From JAAXHH01 sp965248395 (lineage in GTDB: Bacteria > JAAXHH01), in the NCBI GenBank assembly GCA_965248395.1, contig OZ252103.1:434001-498000 (forward strand): a stretch of 64,000 bases of DNA. The letters are read 5' to 3'. A program made the position numbers and the translations under genes. This document shows, piece by piece, positions 33,125 through 43,434 of this stretch (position 1 is its first letter; each line of letters opens with the position of its first letter). The notes under the pieces were generated by a model. The model was not told the origin of the DNA. It saw only the letters and a list, made by a program, of their open reading frames with translations, and did not search any database.

Positions 33125-35497
33125 ATGCTTCACTACTACATGAAAACCGCGTTTCGAAGTTTGCGCTCGCGTATGAACTATACGTTGATCAACGTAGCGG
33201 GCCTTTCTATCGGGATGGCCGGCTGTCTGCTACTTTTCATGCATGTCATGGAAGAAACCAGCTTTGACCGGTACCATACCCATGCGGACCGGATCTACCG
33301 GGTCGTGTTCGGTACAAGCGGCCAGGTCGGGGCGGCGATGGGACCCGCGCTGGAAAGGGAGTTTCCGGAAGTGGTCAGTTCTGTCCGGCTGCTCCCACCC
33401 GCGGGACACTGGATTATGCGTGCCGGGGACAAGGTTTACTATGAGCGAATGGTTTACTGGGCGGATGCATCTTTATTCGATGTCTTTTCATATCAGTTTA
33501 TCAGCGGCGCTGACGAATCCGCACTTGAAGCACCTTATACCGTCGTGATTACCGAGAGCGTTTCAAAGAAATATTTCGAAGATACCAATCCAATTGGCAA
33601 GATTATCAAGGCTGATGATCTATTTGATCTCACGGTAACCGGAGTGATTCAGGACCCGCCTGCCAATACCCACATCAGAGCGGATTTCTTCATATCGATA
33701 ATCACAAGAACCGAAATATACTATGGAGATCCCTTATCGCGTTGGACAGATCGCCGATACTTTACCTACCTCCTGTTAACGGAAGATGCCGCAGTGTCAG
33801 CCCTGGAACAGAAGCTGACGGGTTTCCTGGAAAAGCATGTCCAGCCATCGCTCAGACCTGAGGGTAGTCCATTTCTTCAACCCCTGGTGGAAATCCATAC
33901 TTCATCGAGCCTGGATTCCGAACTTTCACCCAATACCGACAGCGTTACCCTTTTCATTCTTACATCGGTCGCCTGTTTTCTGATTCTTGTGGCCTGCTTC
34001 AACTACATTATCCTGTCTACAGCTTTAGCTTCGAACAGGCTGCATGAATTCAGGGTGAGGTTCCTGGTCGGCGCCCATCAACGCCACCTGGTCAAGCAAT
34101 ACTTATGTGAATCGACCATCGTTTCCTTCTGCGCTTTCCTGCTCGCGATCGGCCTGGTCAATCTTACCCTCCCCACGTTCAATTCGTGGCTTGGAAAATC
34201 ATACTCCATTTTGGACGTCGCCTGGTCCTGGGGATGGATCGGGGTGATAGGTGCAATGGTGGCTATGGCTGTTATGGCGGGAGCATATCCTGCCCTGTTG
34301 TTCCTGAGAGCGAACTCTTTAACCACATATGGGGGTAAATCAAAACTCGATGGGGGGCGTTACACGGTCAGAAAGGGCCTGGTGACCATACAGTTTGTCA
34401 TCACGGTTACTGTAATCATTGCCTCGGCCACCGTATATCAACAGTTGGCGTATCTGAAATCTAAACCTCTGGGTTTCACAGAAGACCCTGTTGTGGTAAT
34501 CACGGCGACTTTCGAGGAGATACTGCGAGATTACGACGTGTTTAAAAGTACGCTGCTCCAGAGTCCCAGGATCTCGGGCATGGTACAATCCTATGCGATG
34601 CCTGGGAATGTAGGAGGGCGCGGCATTCTTCGAACGTACAAGGTTCGATCAAGCAATAGTTCTGTCGCTGAACGTCTTGAAGTTCAAATGCTTTTCGCTG
34701 ATATGGATATCATCGAAACCCTGGGCCTGGAAGTGCTGACCGGTCAACGATACGCATCGAAGCCTGGAAATGGGATACTGATGAATGAAACCGCTGCGAG
34801 GCGCTTTGGATGGGACAGGCCCGAGATGGCGATTGATCAACTGATCTATATGGATACAGGTTGGAACAATGGCATTTTTCAGGTAATCGGCGTCGTAAGG
34901 GATTTTCATATGAAGTCTCTTCATCATCCCATCGAGCCCCTGTTAATGGCCATGGGGCCTGGAGGATACTTATCGATTAGAGTTCATCCGGATCACGTAA
35001 ATTCGGCGCTGCGGGATGTCGAACATGCCTGGGGAACACTTTTTCCCAGGTTTCCGCTACTCTACTCGTTCCTGGATGACATCTTTGACGAGCAGTACAA
35101 GGCCGAGGAATTGGTTGGTTCGTTGTTGATGGTGTTTGCTGTGATACTGTTATTCATAGCCTGCCTCGGACTGGTAGGACTGGTAGCGTTTACGACAAAA
35201 AACAAGGCCCATGAGATCGGCATACGCAAGGTACTCGGCGGGACGCTTGCCAGTGTTGTGCTGTTGCTTACCAGAGAATACCTGTTCATGATACTCACGG
35301 CGATTCTATCGGCTGTACCGATTGCGTACCTGATCATGACCTACTGGCTGCAGAACTTCGCATATCGAGTGGACCTTGACTTCACACCAATAGTTCTGGC
35401 TGGACTGGTAACCATGATGATTGTCCTTTTGACGGTCAGTTATCATACCGTCCGGGCCGCAACCGCCAATCCGGTGGATTCCATTCGATCGGTGTAG
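33125..35497 (+). CDS. Long FtsX/MacB-type ABC transporter permease
   Basis: The product is a 790-residue permease with two MacB/FtsX halves: an N-terminal helix in YTLINVAGLSIGMAGCLLL, a periplasmic core (about 50-270), three helices (about 285-420), a second core and a final three-helix FtsX block (LVGLVAFTTKNKAHEIGIRKVLGG). These eight-helix permeases work with a separate ATPase (not nearby) and usually extrude peptides, lipoproteins or drugs, or act mechanically in the periplasm. I start at ATG 33125; a GTG at 33101 and ATG at 33140 are in frame. A related but broken copy lies at 36560-38942, which suggests an old duplication. Confidence 0.86.
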   Translation: MLHYYMKTAFRSLRSRMNYTLINVAGLSIGMAGCLLLFMHVMEETSFDRYHTHADRIYRVVFGTSGQVGAAMGPALEREFPEVVSSVRLLPPAGHWIMRAGDKVYYERMVYWADASLFDVFSYQFISGADESALEAPYTVVITESVSKKYFEDTNPIGKIIKADDLFDLTVTGVIQDPPANTHIRADFFISIITRTEIYYGDPLSRWTDRRYFTYLLLTEDAAVSALEQKLTGFLEKHVQPSLRPEGSPFLQPLVEIHTSSSLDSELSPNTDSVTLFILTSVACFLILVACFNYIILSTALASNRLHEFRVRFLVGAHQRHLVKQYLCESTIVSFCAFLLAIGLVNLTLPTFNSWLGKSYSILDVAWSWGWIGVIGAMVAMAVMAGAYPALLFLRANSLTTYGGKSKLDGGRYTVRKGLVTIQFVITVTVIIASATVYQQLAYLKSKPLGFTEDPVVVITATFEEILRDYDVFKSTLLQSPRISGMVQSYAMPGNVGGRGILRTYKVRSSNSSVAERLEVQMLFADMDIIETLGLEVLTGQRYASKPGNGILMNETAARRFGWDRPEMAIDQLIYMDTGWNNGIFQVIGVVRDFHMKSLHHPIEPLLMAMGPGGYLSIRVHPDHVNSALRDVEHAWGTLFPRFPLLYSFLDDIFDEQYKAEELVGSLLMVFAVILLFIACLGLVGLVAFTTKNKAHEIGIRKVLGGTLASVVLLLTREYLFMILTAILSAVPIAYLIMTYWLQNFAYRVDLDFTPIVLAGLVTMMIVLLTVSYHTVRAATANPVDSIRSV

Positions 35498-35582
35498 ACC
35501 AACCCGGAGACCGAATGCGGCAATAGCGATGCAAGAGGACGGATTTGGTGGTGAGGGAAGTAGCGCTCTAGAAGACAGGTCA

Positions 35583-36530
35583 ATGGACAATTCTGTGTTC
35601 CCTCGTAAACTGAACCCACGCGATTCGGCTGAATTGGTCCTCGTCCCGAAGGGCTCATTCGCAATGGGATCGGACCGTGAAGCGGTGCTGGACTTGTGGA
35701 GGGAAATGGACTGGGATCCACAATGGTTCCATCACCAGGTGGGTACGGATCGCTGGATTGGCGAGTTGCTTAAGCACGAAGTCGAAATCAATTCCTTCTG
35801 GATGTACGTAGAACCCGTAACGATTGGGCAGTATTGCTCGTTCATGGAAGCAACCGGGAGGGAAGCCCCCTTTGATGTTGAAATCCATGGGGCATGGAAC
35901 AGCGCATGGGTCGATGGGATTCCCGTCCCCGGAAGCGAACACCTGCCCGTCAGTTCGGTTAGTTGGGAAGACGCCGGGGCATACTGTTCGTGGGCAGGAG
36001 GCCGGTTGCCGACGGAATCGGAATGGGAGTATGCGGCCCGAGGTCCGGAAGGGTTTGTCTTCCCCTGGGGAAACACCTGGAAGGAAGGGGTGTGCCGCTG
36101 CGCCAACGAACTCGCCGGCCGTCACTTCACCGATAATGAGGACTGGAAAACCTGGCTGAACGGCGGCGGGAGCCGAGGTGCGGATGGAAAATATGCCACG
36201 CCATGCTGGCTTGGCGAACACGTCGCCCAACTGGAGGGTCCCGTAGCGACTCGCGACTATCCGAACGATCGAAGCTGGTGCGGCGTAGTGGGCATGGCGG
36301 GCCTTGTCCGCGAGTGGTGCAGCGACTGGTATGACCCCGACTATTACCAGAGCAGTCCGCGCCGGAATCCGAAGGGACCGGAGAATCCACCAAGACATCC
36401 GTGCCGGGCATTGCGTGGAGGAGCCTAGCTTGGCGCCGCATACGCAAGCAGGGGAGCGCAGCGGCTATTCTATCCACCCGATACCCGAAACACCAACGAC
36501 CACGGGATCCGCTGCGTCCTTGACGCGTGA
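35583..36530 (+). pseudogene. SUMF1/formylglycine-enzyme-like protein with in-frame amber
   Basis: The reading frame shows the SUMF1 (FGE/EgtB-type) fold: ELVLVPKGSFAMGSDRE, VEPVTIGQYCSFMEATG, VSWEDAGAYCSWAGGRLPTESEWEYAARGP and GLVREWCSDWYDP. It stops at TAG 36426-36428 right after CRALRGGA, where the family has a Trp (RGGSW). The same frame runs on for 33 codons with the expected C-terminus, YPPDTRNTNDHGIRCVLD, to TGA 36530. A single TGG to TAG change explains the break. The cysteines used for formylglycine formation are absent even in the read-through, so it was probably not a sulfatase activator. Start ATG 35583 is preferred; 35529 is possible. Confidence 0.78.
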
Positions 36531-36559
36531 CGGAAAAACATCAGACAAATGAACTTCCA

Positions 36560-38942
36560 ATGATCCGAAACTACCTCCTTGTAGCCGCGCGCAACCTGCT
36601 CAGGCACCCTGCCTATACACTCATCAACATCGCCGGGCTCGCGATCGGCATGGCCGCGTGCATCCTGATCGTGATGTACATCCAGGATGAACTCAGCTAC
36701 GATCGATACCATCCAAACGCCGATCGGATTTACCGGATCGTCGATGATATCGAAAGCGGCGGTCAGACCATACAGACGGCGGGTACTCCCGCGGGCTGGG
36801 GGCCCGCGCTGAAGCGGGACCATCCGGAGATCGAGGCCTACGTCCGGATGCGGGGCACGGAATCCGCGTGGCTGATCATCCAGGGAGATACCCGTTTCTA
36901 TGAAAGAAAGGTCGTCTGGGCGGAAGCGGCCCTGCTCGACCTGTTTGCCATCCCGCTTGTCGCAGGCAATCCCCGGACCGCGCTGTCCGATCCGTATTCG
37001 GTCGTGATCTCGGAGGAGATGGCCTCCAAGTACTTCGGTGAGGAGGACGCATTGGGGAAAGTCCTCAATGGGGACAATCGCTGGGACTTCAAGGTGACGG
37101 GCATCATGCGGAATATCCCGACGAATTCGCATTTGCGCCCGGACATGATCATATCCTATTCCTCTATAAAACTCATTGGTGGGGTTGATCTGGATGATTG
37201 GGAGCACCATGGGAATCTCTATACCTATATCCAGTTGCGTGAAAATGCATCCCCGGATGCGCTGGAAGCCCAGTTGCCTGCCTTTCTCGAACGTTACGCG
37301 GGGGACAAATACCGCGAGTCGGGCACCGTGCTGAGGCCGTCGCTTCAACCGCTCGTCGACATCCACCTGTATTCGCACCGGGAGAGCGAACACGAACCCA
37401 ACGGCGATATCCGTTACGTCGTCCTGTTCTCGATCATCGCGTTCCTCGTACCGCTCATCGCGTGCATAAACTTCGTAAACCTGGCCACGGCCCGATCGGC
37501 CATGCGGGCCAGGGAAGTGGGCTTGCGCAAGGTGCTGGGCGCCAACCGGCCCCAGTTACTCGGACAGTTCCTCGGAGAGGCGGTCGTCATGGCGGGAATC
37601 GCCGTGATCATCGCGATGGCCCTGGTGCATCTCGCCCTGCCCGCCGTCAATGCGCTTGCCGGTAAGCAACTGTCCTTCCCCCTGTCGAATGGATGGGTGC
37701 TGGCCACGCTGGCCGTCAGTACAATCGGAATAGGATTGGTCGCCGGCAGCTACCCCCCACCGTAGTATTGAAAGGCGGCCTGAAATCGGGAACGTCAGGC
37801 TTTGGATTACGCAAAGTACTGGTCGTAACACAGTTTGCCATGTCCATATTTCTGCTGGTCAGCACGGCCGTAATCTACGACCAGCTCGAGTACATCCAGA
37901 CCAAGAGACTGGGGTTCAACAAGGAACACGTGATGGTGGTCCCCATAACGGGATGGCCGCAACAGCAGAACACGCCGGTGCTGAAACAGCGCGTCTCCCA
38001 GTTGCCCGGTGTGGTTGACATGACGACGACCACCGGCGTACCAGGCATGCGGGTCTTGCCGATTTATCCGGTTCAGCCGGAAGGGACAAGGCCGGAGGAC
38101 CACCTGATGATGGCTGCCCTGGAGGTAGACGATCGTTTTCTGGACGTCATGGACATCGAACTCGTCGCCGGGCGGGGTTTCTCGGCGGACCGTGGAACGG
38201 ACTCGACCTTGGGGTACATTCTGAACGAGACGGCCGTAGCGTACCTGGACTGGGGAGCGCCTCTCGACGCGATAGGCAGGCAGTTCGAGATTCCCGGGTA
38301 TACCAGGACGAAAGGGCTCGTGGTCGGTGTTGTGAGTGATTTCCACCTGCGCACGATTCACGAAGAGATCGAACCGGTCGTGATGCTGTTCAGTCCCTAT
38401 CACGGGTTTGTGCTCATCCGAATCGAGCCGGAGGGTATCCCGGATACCATCGCGCGTATGCGCCAAGCGTGGCAGGAGATCGATCACATTTACCCGCTGG
38501 AATACACGTTCCTGGATGAGGACTTCGACCGGCTGTACCGGGGCGACCGCCAGCTCGGCGCGGTTTTCGCGGCATTCGCGTTTCTTGCGATCTTCGTGGC
38601 CTGCCTGGGCCTCCTGGGCCTGGCCTCCTTTTCGATCCAGCAGCGGACCAGGGAGATCGGGATCCGAAAAGTGCTCGGCTCGACGGTTTCCGGAATTGTG
38701 CTCCTGCTGTCGAAGGATTTCATGAAGTACGTCCTTCTGGCCAATGCAATCGCCTGGCCGCTGGCTTACTTCGCCATGACCCGCTGGCTGCAGAATTACG
38801 CCTATGCATCCGACATCGAGTTCGCATGGTTCCTTGCAGGCGGCGTACTCGCCGTGATCATCGCCTGGTTGACGATCGGGCCCATGCCGTTGCCGTTGCC
38901 GTTTCGAGAAGGAATCCGGTGAACGCCATGAGGCAAGGGTAG
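36560..38942 (+). pseudogene. Long FtsX/MacB-type permease with two frameshifts
   Basis: This is a paralogue of the permease at 33125-35497. Frame 1 (36560 to about 37756) gives NYLLVAARNLLRHPAYTLIN ... VAGSYPP and then a stop; frame 2 resumes as TVVLKGGLKSGTSGFGLRKV just after a run of six C, where about eight residues of the family are also missing. A second slip near 38880 next to three GCCGTT repeats diverts the C-terminus; the original end NPVNAMRQG is readable in the next frame to TAG 38942. Two independent lesions make decay more likely than a single sequencing error. It would have been an inner-membrane export or mechanotransmission permease. Confidence 0.78.
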
Positions 38943-39032
38943 TTCTATAAACCTGTTCCCGTCATTTCGATGACGATCAGGAGGCAACTGCCGAGATCGT
39001 TGCTTCAGATGTGAAAGAGGTAACAGGTTACT

Positions 39033-39245
39033 TCATGCGAGCATCAGCCGCGCACCCTTGGGTTCAGGAACCGGATCGCCGAACTCGCGTGCCGTGTCGA
39101 TCCATAACCCTACGGCTTCCTGAGCGTTCTTGAGTGCCGCTTCCTGAGTGGCCCCATGAGCCATACATCCCGATAGTTCCGGCACTTCGGCCACAAATGC
39201 GTTGTCCTCGTTGCTCCAGTAGAGAATAACCTCGTACTTATACAT
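39033..39245 (-). CDS. hicB: HicB-type antitoxin
   Basis: This 70-residue protein has the HicB core: YKYEVILYWSNEDNAFVAEVPELSGC then GATQEAALKNAQEAVGLWI. It ends without an added DNA-binding domain. The ATG at 39245 overlaps the hicA stop by one base (TGATG), with GGAGGAG about 5 nt upstream. It should cover the active site of the HicA encoded just before it. Unrelated in detail to the hicBA pair at 28794-29188 and in the opposite order. Confidence 0.85.
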   Translation of the reverse strand: MYKYEVILYWSNEDNAFVAEVPELSGCMAHGATQEAALKNAQEAVGLWIDTAREFGDPVPEPKGARLMLA

Positions 39246-39502
39246 CAACTCGTCTCCTCCAGTTTGTATTCCGATATAACGCGACGTACCTGACGCACTT
39301 GATATGGTTTCGCATGGCTGCCATCACGTTGTAGATTGATCTTGTCCTTGACTCCTGCCTTTCTGAATATATGATGGCCGCCTCGAATACGTTCGACGAA
39401 ACCGAGTCGCGTAAGCAGGTTTCTCAGGTCGTCAAAGCGGATACTGGCATCCGCACGACCATCAAGGATCTTACCAATTAAAGGGTTTTCCTGTTTGACC
39501 AT
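39245..39502 (-). CDS. hicA: HicA-type toxin
   Basis: The protein has 85 residues from ATG 39502, which is preferred over a GTG at 39520. After a short lead it shows the HicA fold: IRFDDLRNLLTRLGFVERI, then GGHHIFRKAGVKDKINLQRDG, where the second His is the usual catalytic residue, and a C-terminal VRRVISEYKLE helix. It is a translation-linked mRNA interferase in the family. It lies upstream of hicB, the common order, and is coupled to it. Confidence 0.86.
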   Translation of the reverse strand: MVKQENPLIGKILDGRADASIRFDDLRNLLTRLGFVERIRGGHHIFRKAGVKDKINLQRDGSHAKPYQVRQVRRVISEYKLEETS

Positions 39503-39999
39503 GGCGTGCCTGAATCTCACTCACATACAGATTCTCAGGGCGAGTTCGCGATTGACAGTTCAATTGCATAACGAAGTAGGTATTTGCCCGAATCGCTACC
39601 TGTTGGACATGGAGATTGAGATTGCAGGTAGACTGACGGCGATTCAGAGTCGTGATGTGCCTCCTCAAACAGAATGAAGCTTAACTATGTGTCCAGGTCA
39701 AGGATGCAGTACGTTTTTCCCTTGCAGGATGAGGCACTCGTCTTATAAAACGATCGTGCTGACGGATGATGTATGCTGAATCACGTTTATGCTGCTTTTA
39801 ACATGAGCGGGATCAGTGTACACTACTGCAAGCTGTCCGAAACCGGGTCAAGCAGGGCGGCCTAGTCAAGGGCAGGCGAACAGACATCCGGATACCTGGT
39901 CAGCTCTTGCAGCGAGAGTCTGAAACGGTTGGCGCCTGCGGCAGAGGAGCCTGCAACAGAGGAACTCGTGCTTTAACCCGAATAAGAACCTCTCACCTC
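39503..39999. other. Gene-free stretch before the APH-type kinase
   Basis: About 500 bp between hicA and the kinase. I see no gene of any known family, no RNA and no repeat. Start-containing frames reaching into it are not supported by family likeness. The hicAB and kinase promoters should be here but are not clear. Confidence 0.4.
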
Positions 40000-40986
40000 A
40001 TGGATACTTCTTCAATCTCTTCCTATCTTTCGCGCAACTACGGGCTGGCCGAGCCGATCGCAGTGCGCTTCCTGGAGCGCGGCGCCAACGAGTCCTGTCT
40101 CGTTGAATCGCAGGGACAAAAGTACATCTACAGGATCTACATCGAGAACGAATTCTACCTCCGTAATCCCCAGGCATATCGATACGAACTCGAGTTGCTG
40201 AGTTTTCTCCGCGAATACCAGTTGCCGGTACCCCGGCCTGTCAGACGCCTGGATGGAGAGATGTTGAGTGAAATGACGACGCCATCCGGAACGCGATGCA
40301 GCGCCTTGTTCCACTTCTTCGTCGGAGAGGAGCATATCGCCTGGCATCCGGAGGTGATTGAACCGCTGGTGATTTCCTTCGGGGCTTCCGTTGCCGAGAT
40401 ACATCAGCGCGCGGATACATTTCAAAGACCCTATTGTCGCCATCATTTTGACCTGCAGTATCTCCTGGATGGTCCGTTGGAAACGCTGGAAGTCAACCTC
40501 AAGAAGCGGCGCCGCGGCGACCTGGCGTTTTTTAAGGCCTACGCCGATTTCATGCGTCGACAGCTTACCGCGCTCGGCAAGGGCAAAGACGTATACGGCC
40601 TCATTCACGCCGATCTTCACGTCGGAAACATACTGTACCACCCCGATAACGGGTTCTGCATCCTGGATTTCGATCAGTGCGCGCTTGGCTGGCGGGCCTA
40701 CGATGTGGCGACCTTCATGTACAACATTGTCGAGACGGTACCCGCCCACTTGACGGATGACATCTGGCGCTGTTTCCTGGAAGGCTACAACCGCGTACGC
40801 CCGCTGACCCAGTTAGAATTGGACTGCTTGCCGGTTTTCGCGAATGCGTGGGCTCTATGGGATATCGGCGAGACGCTGGTGCTGTCCACGCTGTGGGGCG
40901 GCCACAGGCCGGACCTGGTTGAAGGAGATCAAACCCAGGATGAGTATCTCGATGAGGCGGTTGAATCCTTGCGGAAAATGCTTTGA
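40000..40986 (+). CDS. APH/choline-kinase-like phosphotransferase (HomSerKin-II type)
   Basis: This 328-residue kinase-like protein has the aminoglycoside-phosphotransferase core: a lysine-strand region KYIYRIYIENEFYLRN, catalytic Brenner motif GLIHADLHVGNILYH near residue 205 and the metal Asp in CILDFDQCALGWRAYD near 222. The layout with a late DVATFMY helix is closest to homoserine-kinase-II-like and related small-molecule kinases rather than to drug-resistance enzymes. The substrate is unknown. I start at ATG 40000; the longer frame to 39907 adds unrelated residues. It stands alone, followed by a regulatory gene 166 bp on. Confidence 0.82.
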   Translation: MDTSSISSYLSRNYGLAEPIAVRFLERGANESCLVESQGQKYIYRIYIENEFYLRNPQAYRYELELLSFLREYQLPVPRPVRRLDGEMLSEMTTPSGTRCSALFHFFVGEEHIAWHPEVIEPLVISFGASVAEIHQRADTFQRPYCRHHFDLQYLLDGPLETLEVNLKKRRRGDLAFFKAYADFMRRQLTALGKGKDVYGLIHADLHVGNILYHPDNGFCILDFDQCALGWRAYDVATFMYNIVETVPAHLTDDIWRCFLEGYNRVRPLTQLELDCLPVFANAWALWDIGETLVLSTLWGGHRPDLVEGDQTQDEYLDEAVESLRKML

Positions 40987-41152
40987 CAATGCTTTAACGG
41001 ATGGAAGTTGAGACCAGGCCATGGCGAGGCACCAATGAAACGGATGAGACCAGGTGTGGCCAGGCGTGACGCGAGAAACCCCGACAGCGATCCAGTCCGC
41101 AATGTCCGACGGCGCCGAGCATACTCGTGCAGATCAAACTCTGGAGGTCCGA

Positions 41153-41827
41153 ATGGCAACGTGGCGTGAATTGACCTTCCCTGCCGATTCTTCACGAAAC
41201 GAGACGCTCGTCATCGAAGACGACCGTGCCAATGTCGTCAACGACCTCCTTCGTTGGCGAATCCTCGAAATCCTCGGTGAAAGGAATACGGTCGCGGAGA
41301 TCTCGGAGGCATTGGATGTTACGGATGCACGGATACTGTATCATCTGCGAAGACTGGCGGAAACGGGCGTCGTACATCTGGAGGAAGATGGGGCAGGTCC
41401 GCGGGAATGGCGTTGTTTGCCGGCGGCTGGCAAGATACGCGTACGATTGAAGTCCTCCGCAAACAAACAGGCTACGAGTGACCAGGCCGCGGGTGACCAG
41501 ACTGCGAATGACCAGACATTACATGAGCAATCCGCGAGTGAACCGACCGGGGAGGCCATGCCACCGGATGTAGCCGACCAGTTCAACCAGGCACTACGAG
41601 AAGCCAGTGAAGGCCTGTACGGTTCAACCTTCCAGACATCCTTGAACCACAACCGGGCGCGACTGTCCGAAGCACAGGCCGCCGAATTCAACCGTCGACT
41701 GCTGGCGCTGATCGAAGAGTACTTCCCACCGGGCAAAGGCGATCAGTCGGGCATCAAGTACGGTTTCCAAGGGGTACTCACGCCCATCGATCTTCATCCG
41801 TTTGAGGAAACTGGTATCGAGGAATAG
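41153..41827 (+). CDS. ArsR-like winged-helix regulator
   Basis: The protein has 224 residues from ATG 41153, chosen for a strong GGAGG 5 nt upstream; ATG 41102 and 41054 lack this. The ArsR-type winged helix is at about 20-80: DLLRWRILEILGERNTVAEI, EALDVTDARILYHLRRLAETG and a wing VVHLEEDG. A low-complexity linker of repeated Asp-Gln units (about 105-135) leads to an alpha-helical C-terminal ligand or dimer domain. It lies 5 bp ahead of a Nudix gene and probably controls the Nudix/APH operon. Confidence 0.8.
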   Translation: MATWRELTFPADSSRNETLVIEDDRANVVNDLLRWRILEILGERNTVAEISEALDVTDARILYHLRRLAETGVVHLEEDGAGPREWRCLPAAGKIRVRLKSSANKQATSDQAAGDQTANDQTLHEQSASEPTGEAMPPDVADQFNQALREASEGLYGSTFQTSLNHNRARLSEAQAAEFNRRLLALIEEYFPPGKGDQSGIKYGFQGVLTPIDLHPFEETGIEE

Positions 41828-41832
41828 GAAAG

Positions 41833-42456
41833 ATGTCGATCGAAAAAGTAACCTGCTTCGTAACCCGATCCATCGACGGCCAGGACCACTTTGCGCTCCT
41901 GAAACACCCCTATGCCGGAAACCAGGTACCGGCCGGGACGGTGGAGGAGGGGGAATCCTTCGCGGATGCGGCGATCCGGGAGGCCAGGGAAGAAACGGGC
42001 CTGGACAGGCTGCAGATTGTCGCGGAATGGTCGTCGGAACGGAATGAAACTTCCCGAGGGAAGGCGTTTATCCTGAAAACGAGCACCATATACGCACGCC
42101 CGGACCTCCAGAGTTTTGATTGGGTTACCATGCCGAGGGGGGTTATCGTCGACACCCTCGAATCCAGGGACGGATTCGTTCAAATCGACTACACGGAACC
42201 GGAGGCGCTTGGATTCAAAAAGACGTCGTTTCGCGTGACCGGTTGGGTCCGGCAGGACGACCTCACCACCACGGTCGATCGGCGGCACTTTCACCTGGCA
42301 TACACGGGTGAGATCAAACGGCGCGAGTGGGAGGTCAATGTCGATCACCACCTGTTTACGCTGGCGTGGCATCCAATCGCGGAAGACCCGAATCTGCAGG
42401 AATCCTTTGACGGGTGGTATGAAGCATTCAGGGAATATATGGCTGGGACGACATGA
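41833..42456 (+). CDS. Nudix hydrolase
   Basis: The 207-residue protein carries a complete Nudix box: GTVEEGESFADAAIREAREE, then TGL, at residues 35-57. Nudix enzymes cleave nucleoside diphosphates linked to another group; the substrate is not clear. The C-terminal half (about 110-207) is unusual and includes His-rich WEVNVDHHLFTLAWHPI. AGGAAAG precedes the ATG. The gene is 5 bp after the HTH regulator and overlaps the next gene by ATGA, so the three are an operon. Nudix with an APH-like kinase could act on one activated metabolite. Confidence 0.85.
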   Translation: MSIEKVTCFVTRSIDGQDHFALLKHPYAGNQVPAGTVEEGESFADAAIREAREETGLDRLQIVAEWSSERNETSRGKAFILKTSTIYARPDLQSFDWVTMPRGVIVDTLESRDGFVQIDYTEPEALGFKKTSFRVTGWVRQDDLTTTVDRRHFHLAYTGEIKRREWEVNVDHHLFTLAWHPIAEDPNLQESFDGWYEAFREYMAGTT

Positions 42457-43361
42457 TAGTGAATTACTGGAAAGACCCTGGTGCGCTAGCTGAACCCATA
42501 CTGCGTACCTTTGACCTAAGCAGCTCCGCGTTACCTCTTTACACAATTGGCACTGGGTTCAAAAGCGTTGTCCTGGAAAGCCCATCCGGCCTGGTCTTCC
42601 GAGTGGCACTGAACAAGAAAGCACAAACAGGGCACAGACGGGAATGTAATATCCTACCTGGGTTCAAGTCGCTTCTGCCATTTGAGGTGCCGGACATCCT
42701 CGGCTATTCTGAGGGATCGGATGACTTCCCTTTTGGTGTAATGATGCAGAGGAAGATCGAGGGGCGACACCTTGGCTTGATCCTTCAGCGAGCAACGGGA
42801 AACCAGCCTATCGCGACGCGAATCGCTGAGTTGATTCTGGCATTCCAGTTGATTAAGAGGGAGGACATACCAGGACTGTCTACCACAACGGCCCCTCTTC
42901 ATAACGAGACATGGTCATACGCTAAGCCCTTCCTGCGGGCAACCCTTCCTGCACGCGAGTTAAGTAGAGTTGAAGACTGGTGGGCACGTTACTACCAGGA
43001 TTTGAAACAGGGTTGTTTGAACAACCGTTTTACACACGGCGACCTGTGGTATGAACACATCCTCTTCCACCCGGCCGGCGAACCAAGGGTGGCAGGCGTT
43101 CTTGATTTCGAGCATGCGGACTTCGGCGATCCGATTGTAGATTTCGTACCACAGTTGTATCTGGGTCGCGGATTTGTCACTGAGTTGCTGGAGGCCTACC
43201 AGTCGAGGGGAGGGGAATTTGGCCCCGATGCCATTTCTCGAATCGAGCTACACCTTCCCTATAGAGAACTAGGAGGACTGGGCTATTGCCTTGAGATTGG
43301 TGATAAGCGTGAAGCGAAGGCCTGTGTTGAAAAGCTCATTACGGCAATGGCTCCGTTTTAA
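42453..43361 (+). CDS. APH-type phosphotransferase
   Basis: This 302-residue protein has a kinase-like fold of the aminoglycoside-phosphotransferase superfamily: nucleotide strand GLVFRVALNKKAQ, Brenner motif NRFTHGDLWYEHILFH near residue 190 and the metal site GVLDFEHADFGDP near 213. It is encoded in an operon with the Nudix hydrolase (overlap ATGA) and the ArsR-like regulator. Homologues act on small hydroxylated compounds; resistance to an antibiotic cannot be assumed. It is distinct from the APH-like gene at 40000. Confidence 0.82.
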   Translation: MIVNYWKDPGALAEPILRTFDLSSSALPLYTIGTGFKSVVLESPSGLVFRVALNKKAQTGHRRECNILPGFKSLLPFEVPDILGYSEGSDDFPFGVMMQRKIEGRHLGLILQRATGNQPIATRIAELILAFQLIKREDIPGLSTTTAPLHNETWSYAKPFLRATLPARELSRVEDWWARYYQDLKQGCLNNRFTHGDLWYEHILFHPAGEPRVAGVLDFEHADFGDPIVDFVPQLYLGRGFVTELLEAYQSRGGEFGPDAISRIELHLPYRELGGLGYCLEIGDKREAKACVEKLITAMAPF

Positions 43362-43434
43362 AACTGAACTTTACCAGGAAAGGGGCGCAGATCTGAGCCT
43401 GCTTCCTATTCGAGAGATACACTGAGGGTGGACT

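Noticed and set aside
10356..36428. TAG read as an amino acid in this organism
   Set aside because: Several normal genes appear to end with TAG (for example the permease ending at 35497), and the other lesions are frameshifts or TGA, so decay fits better.
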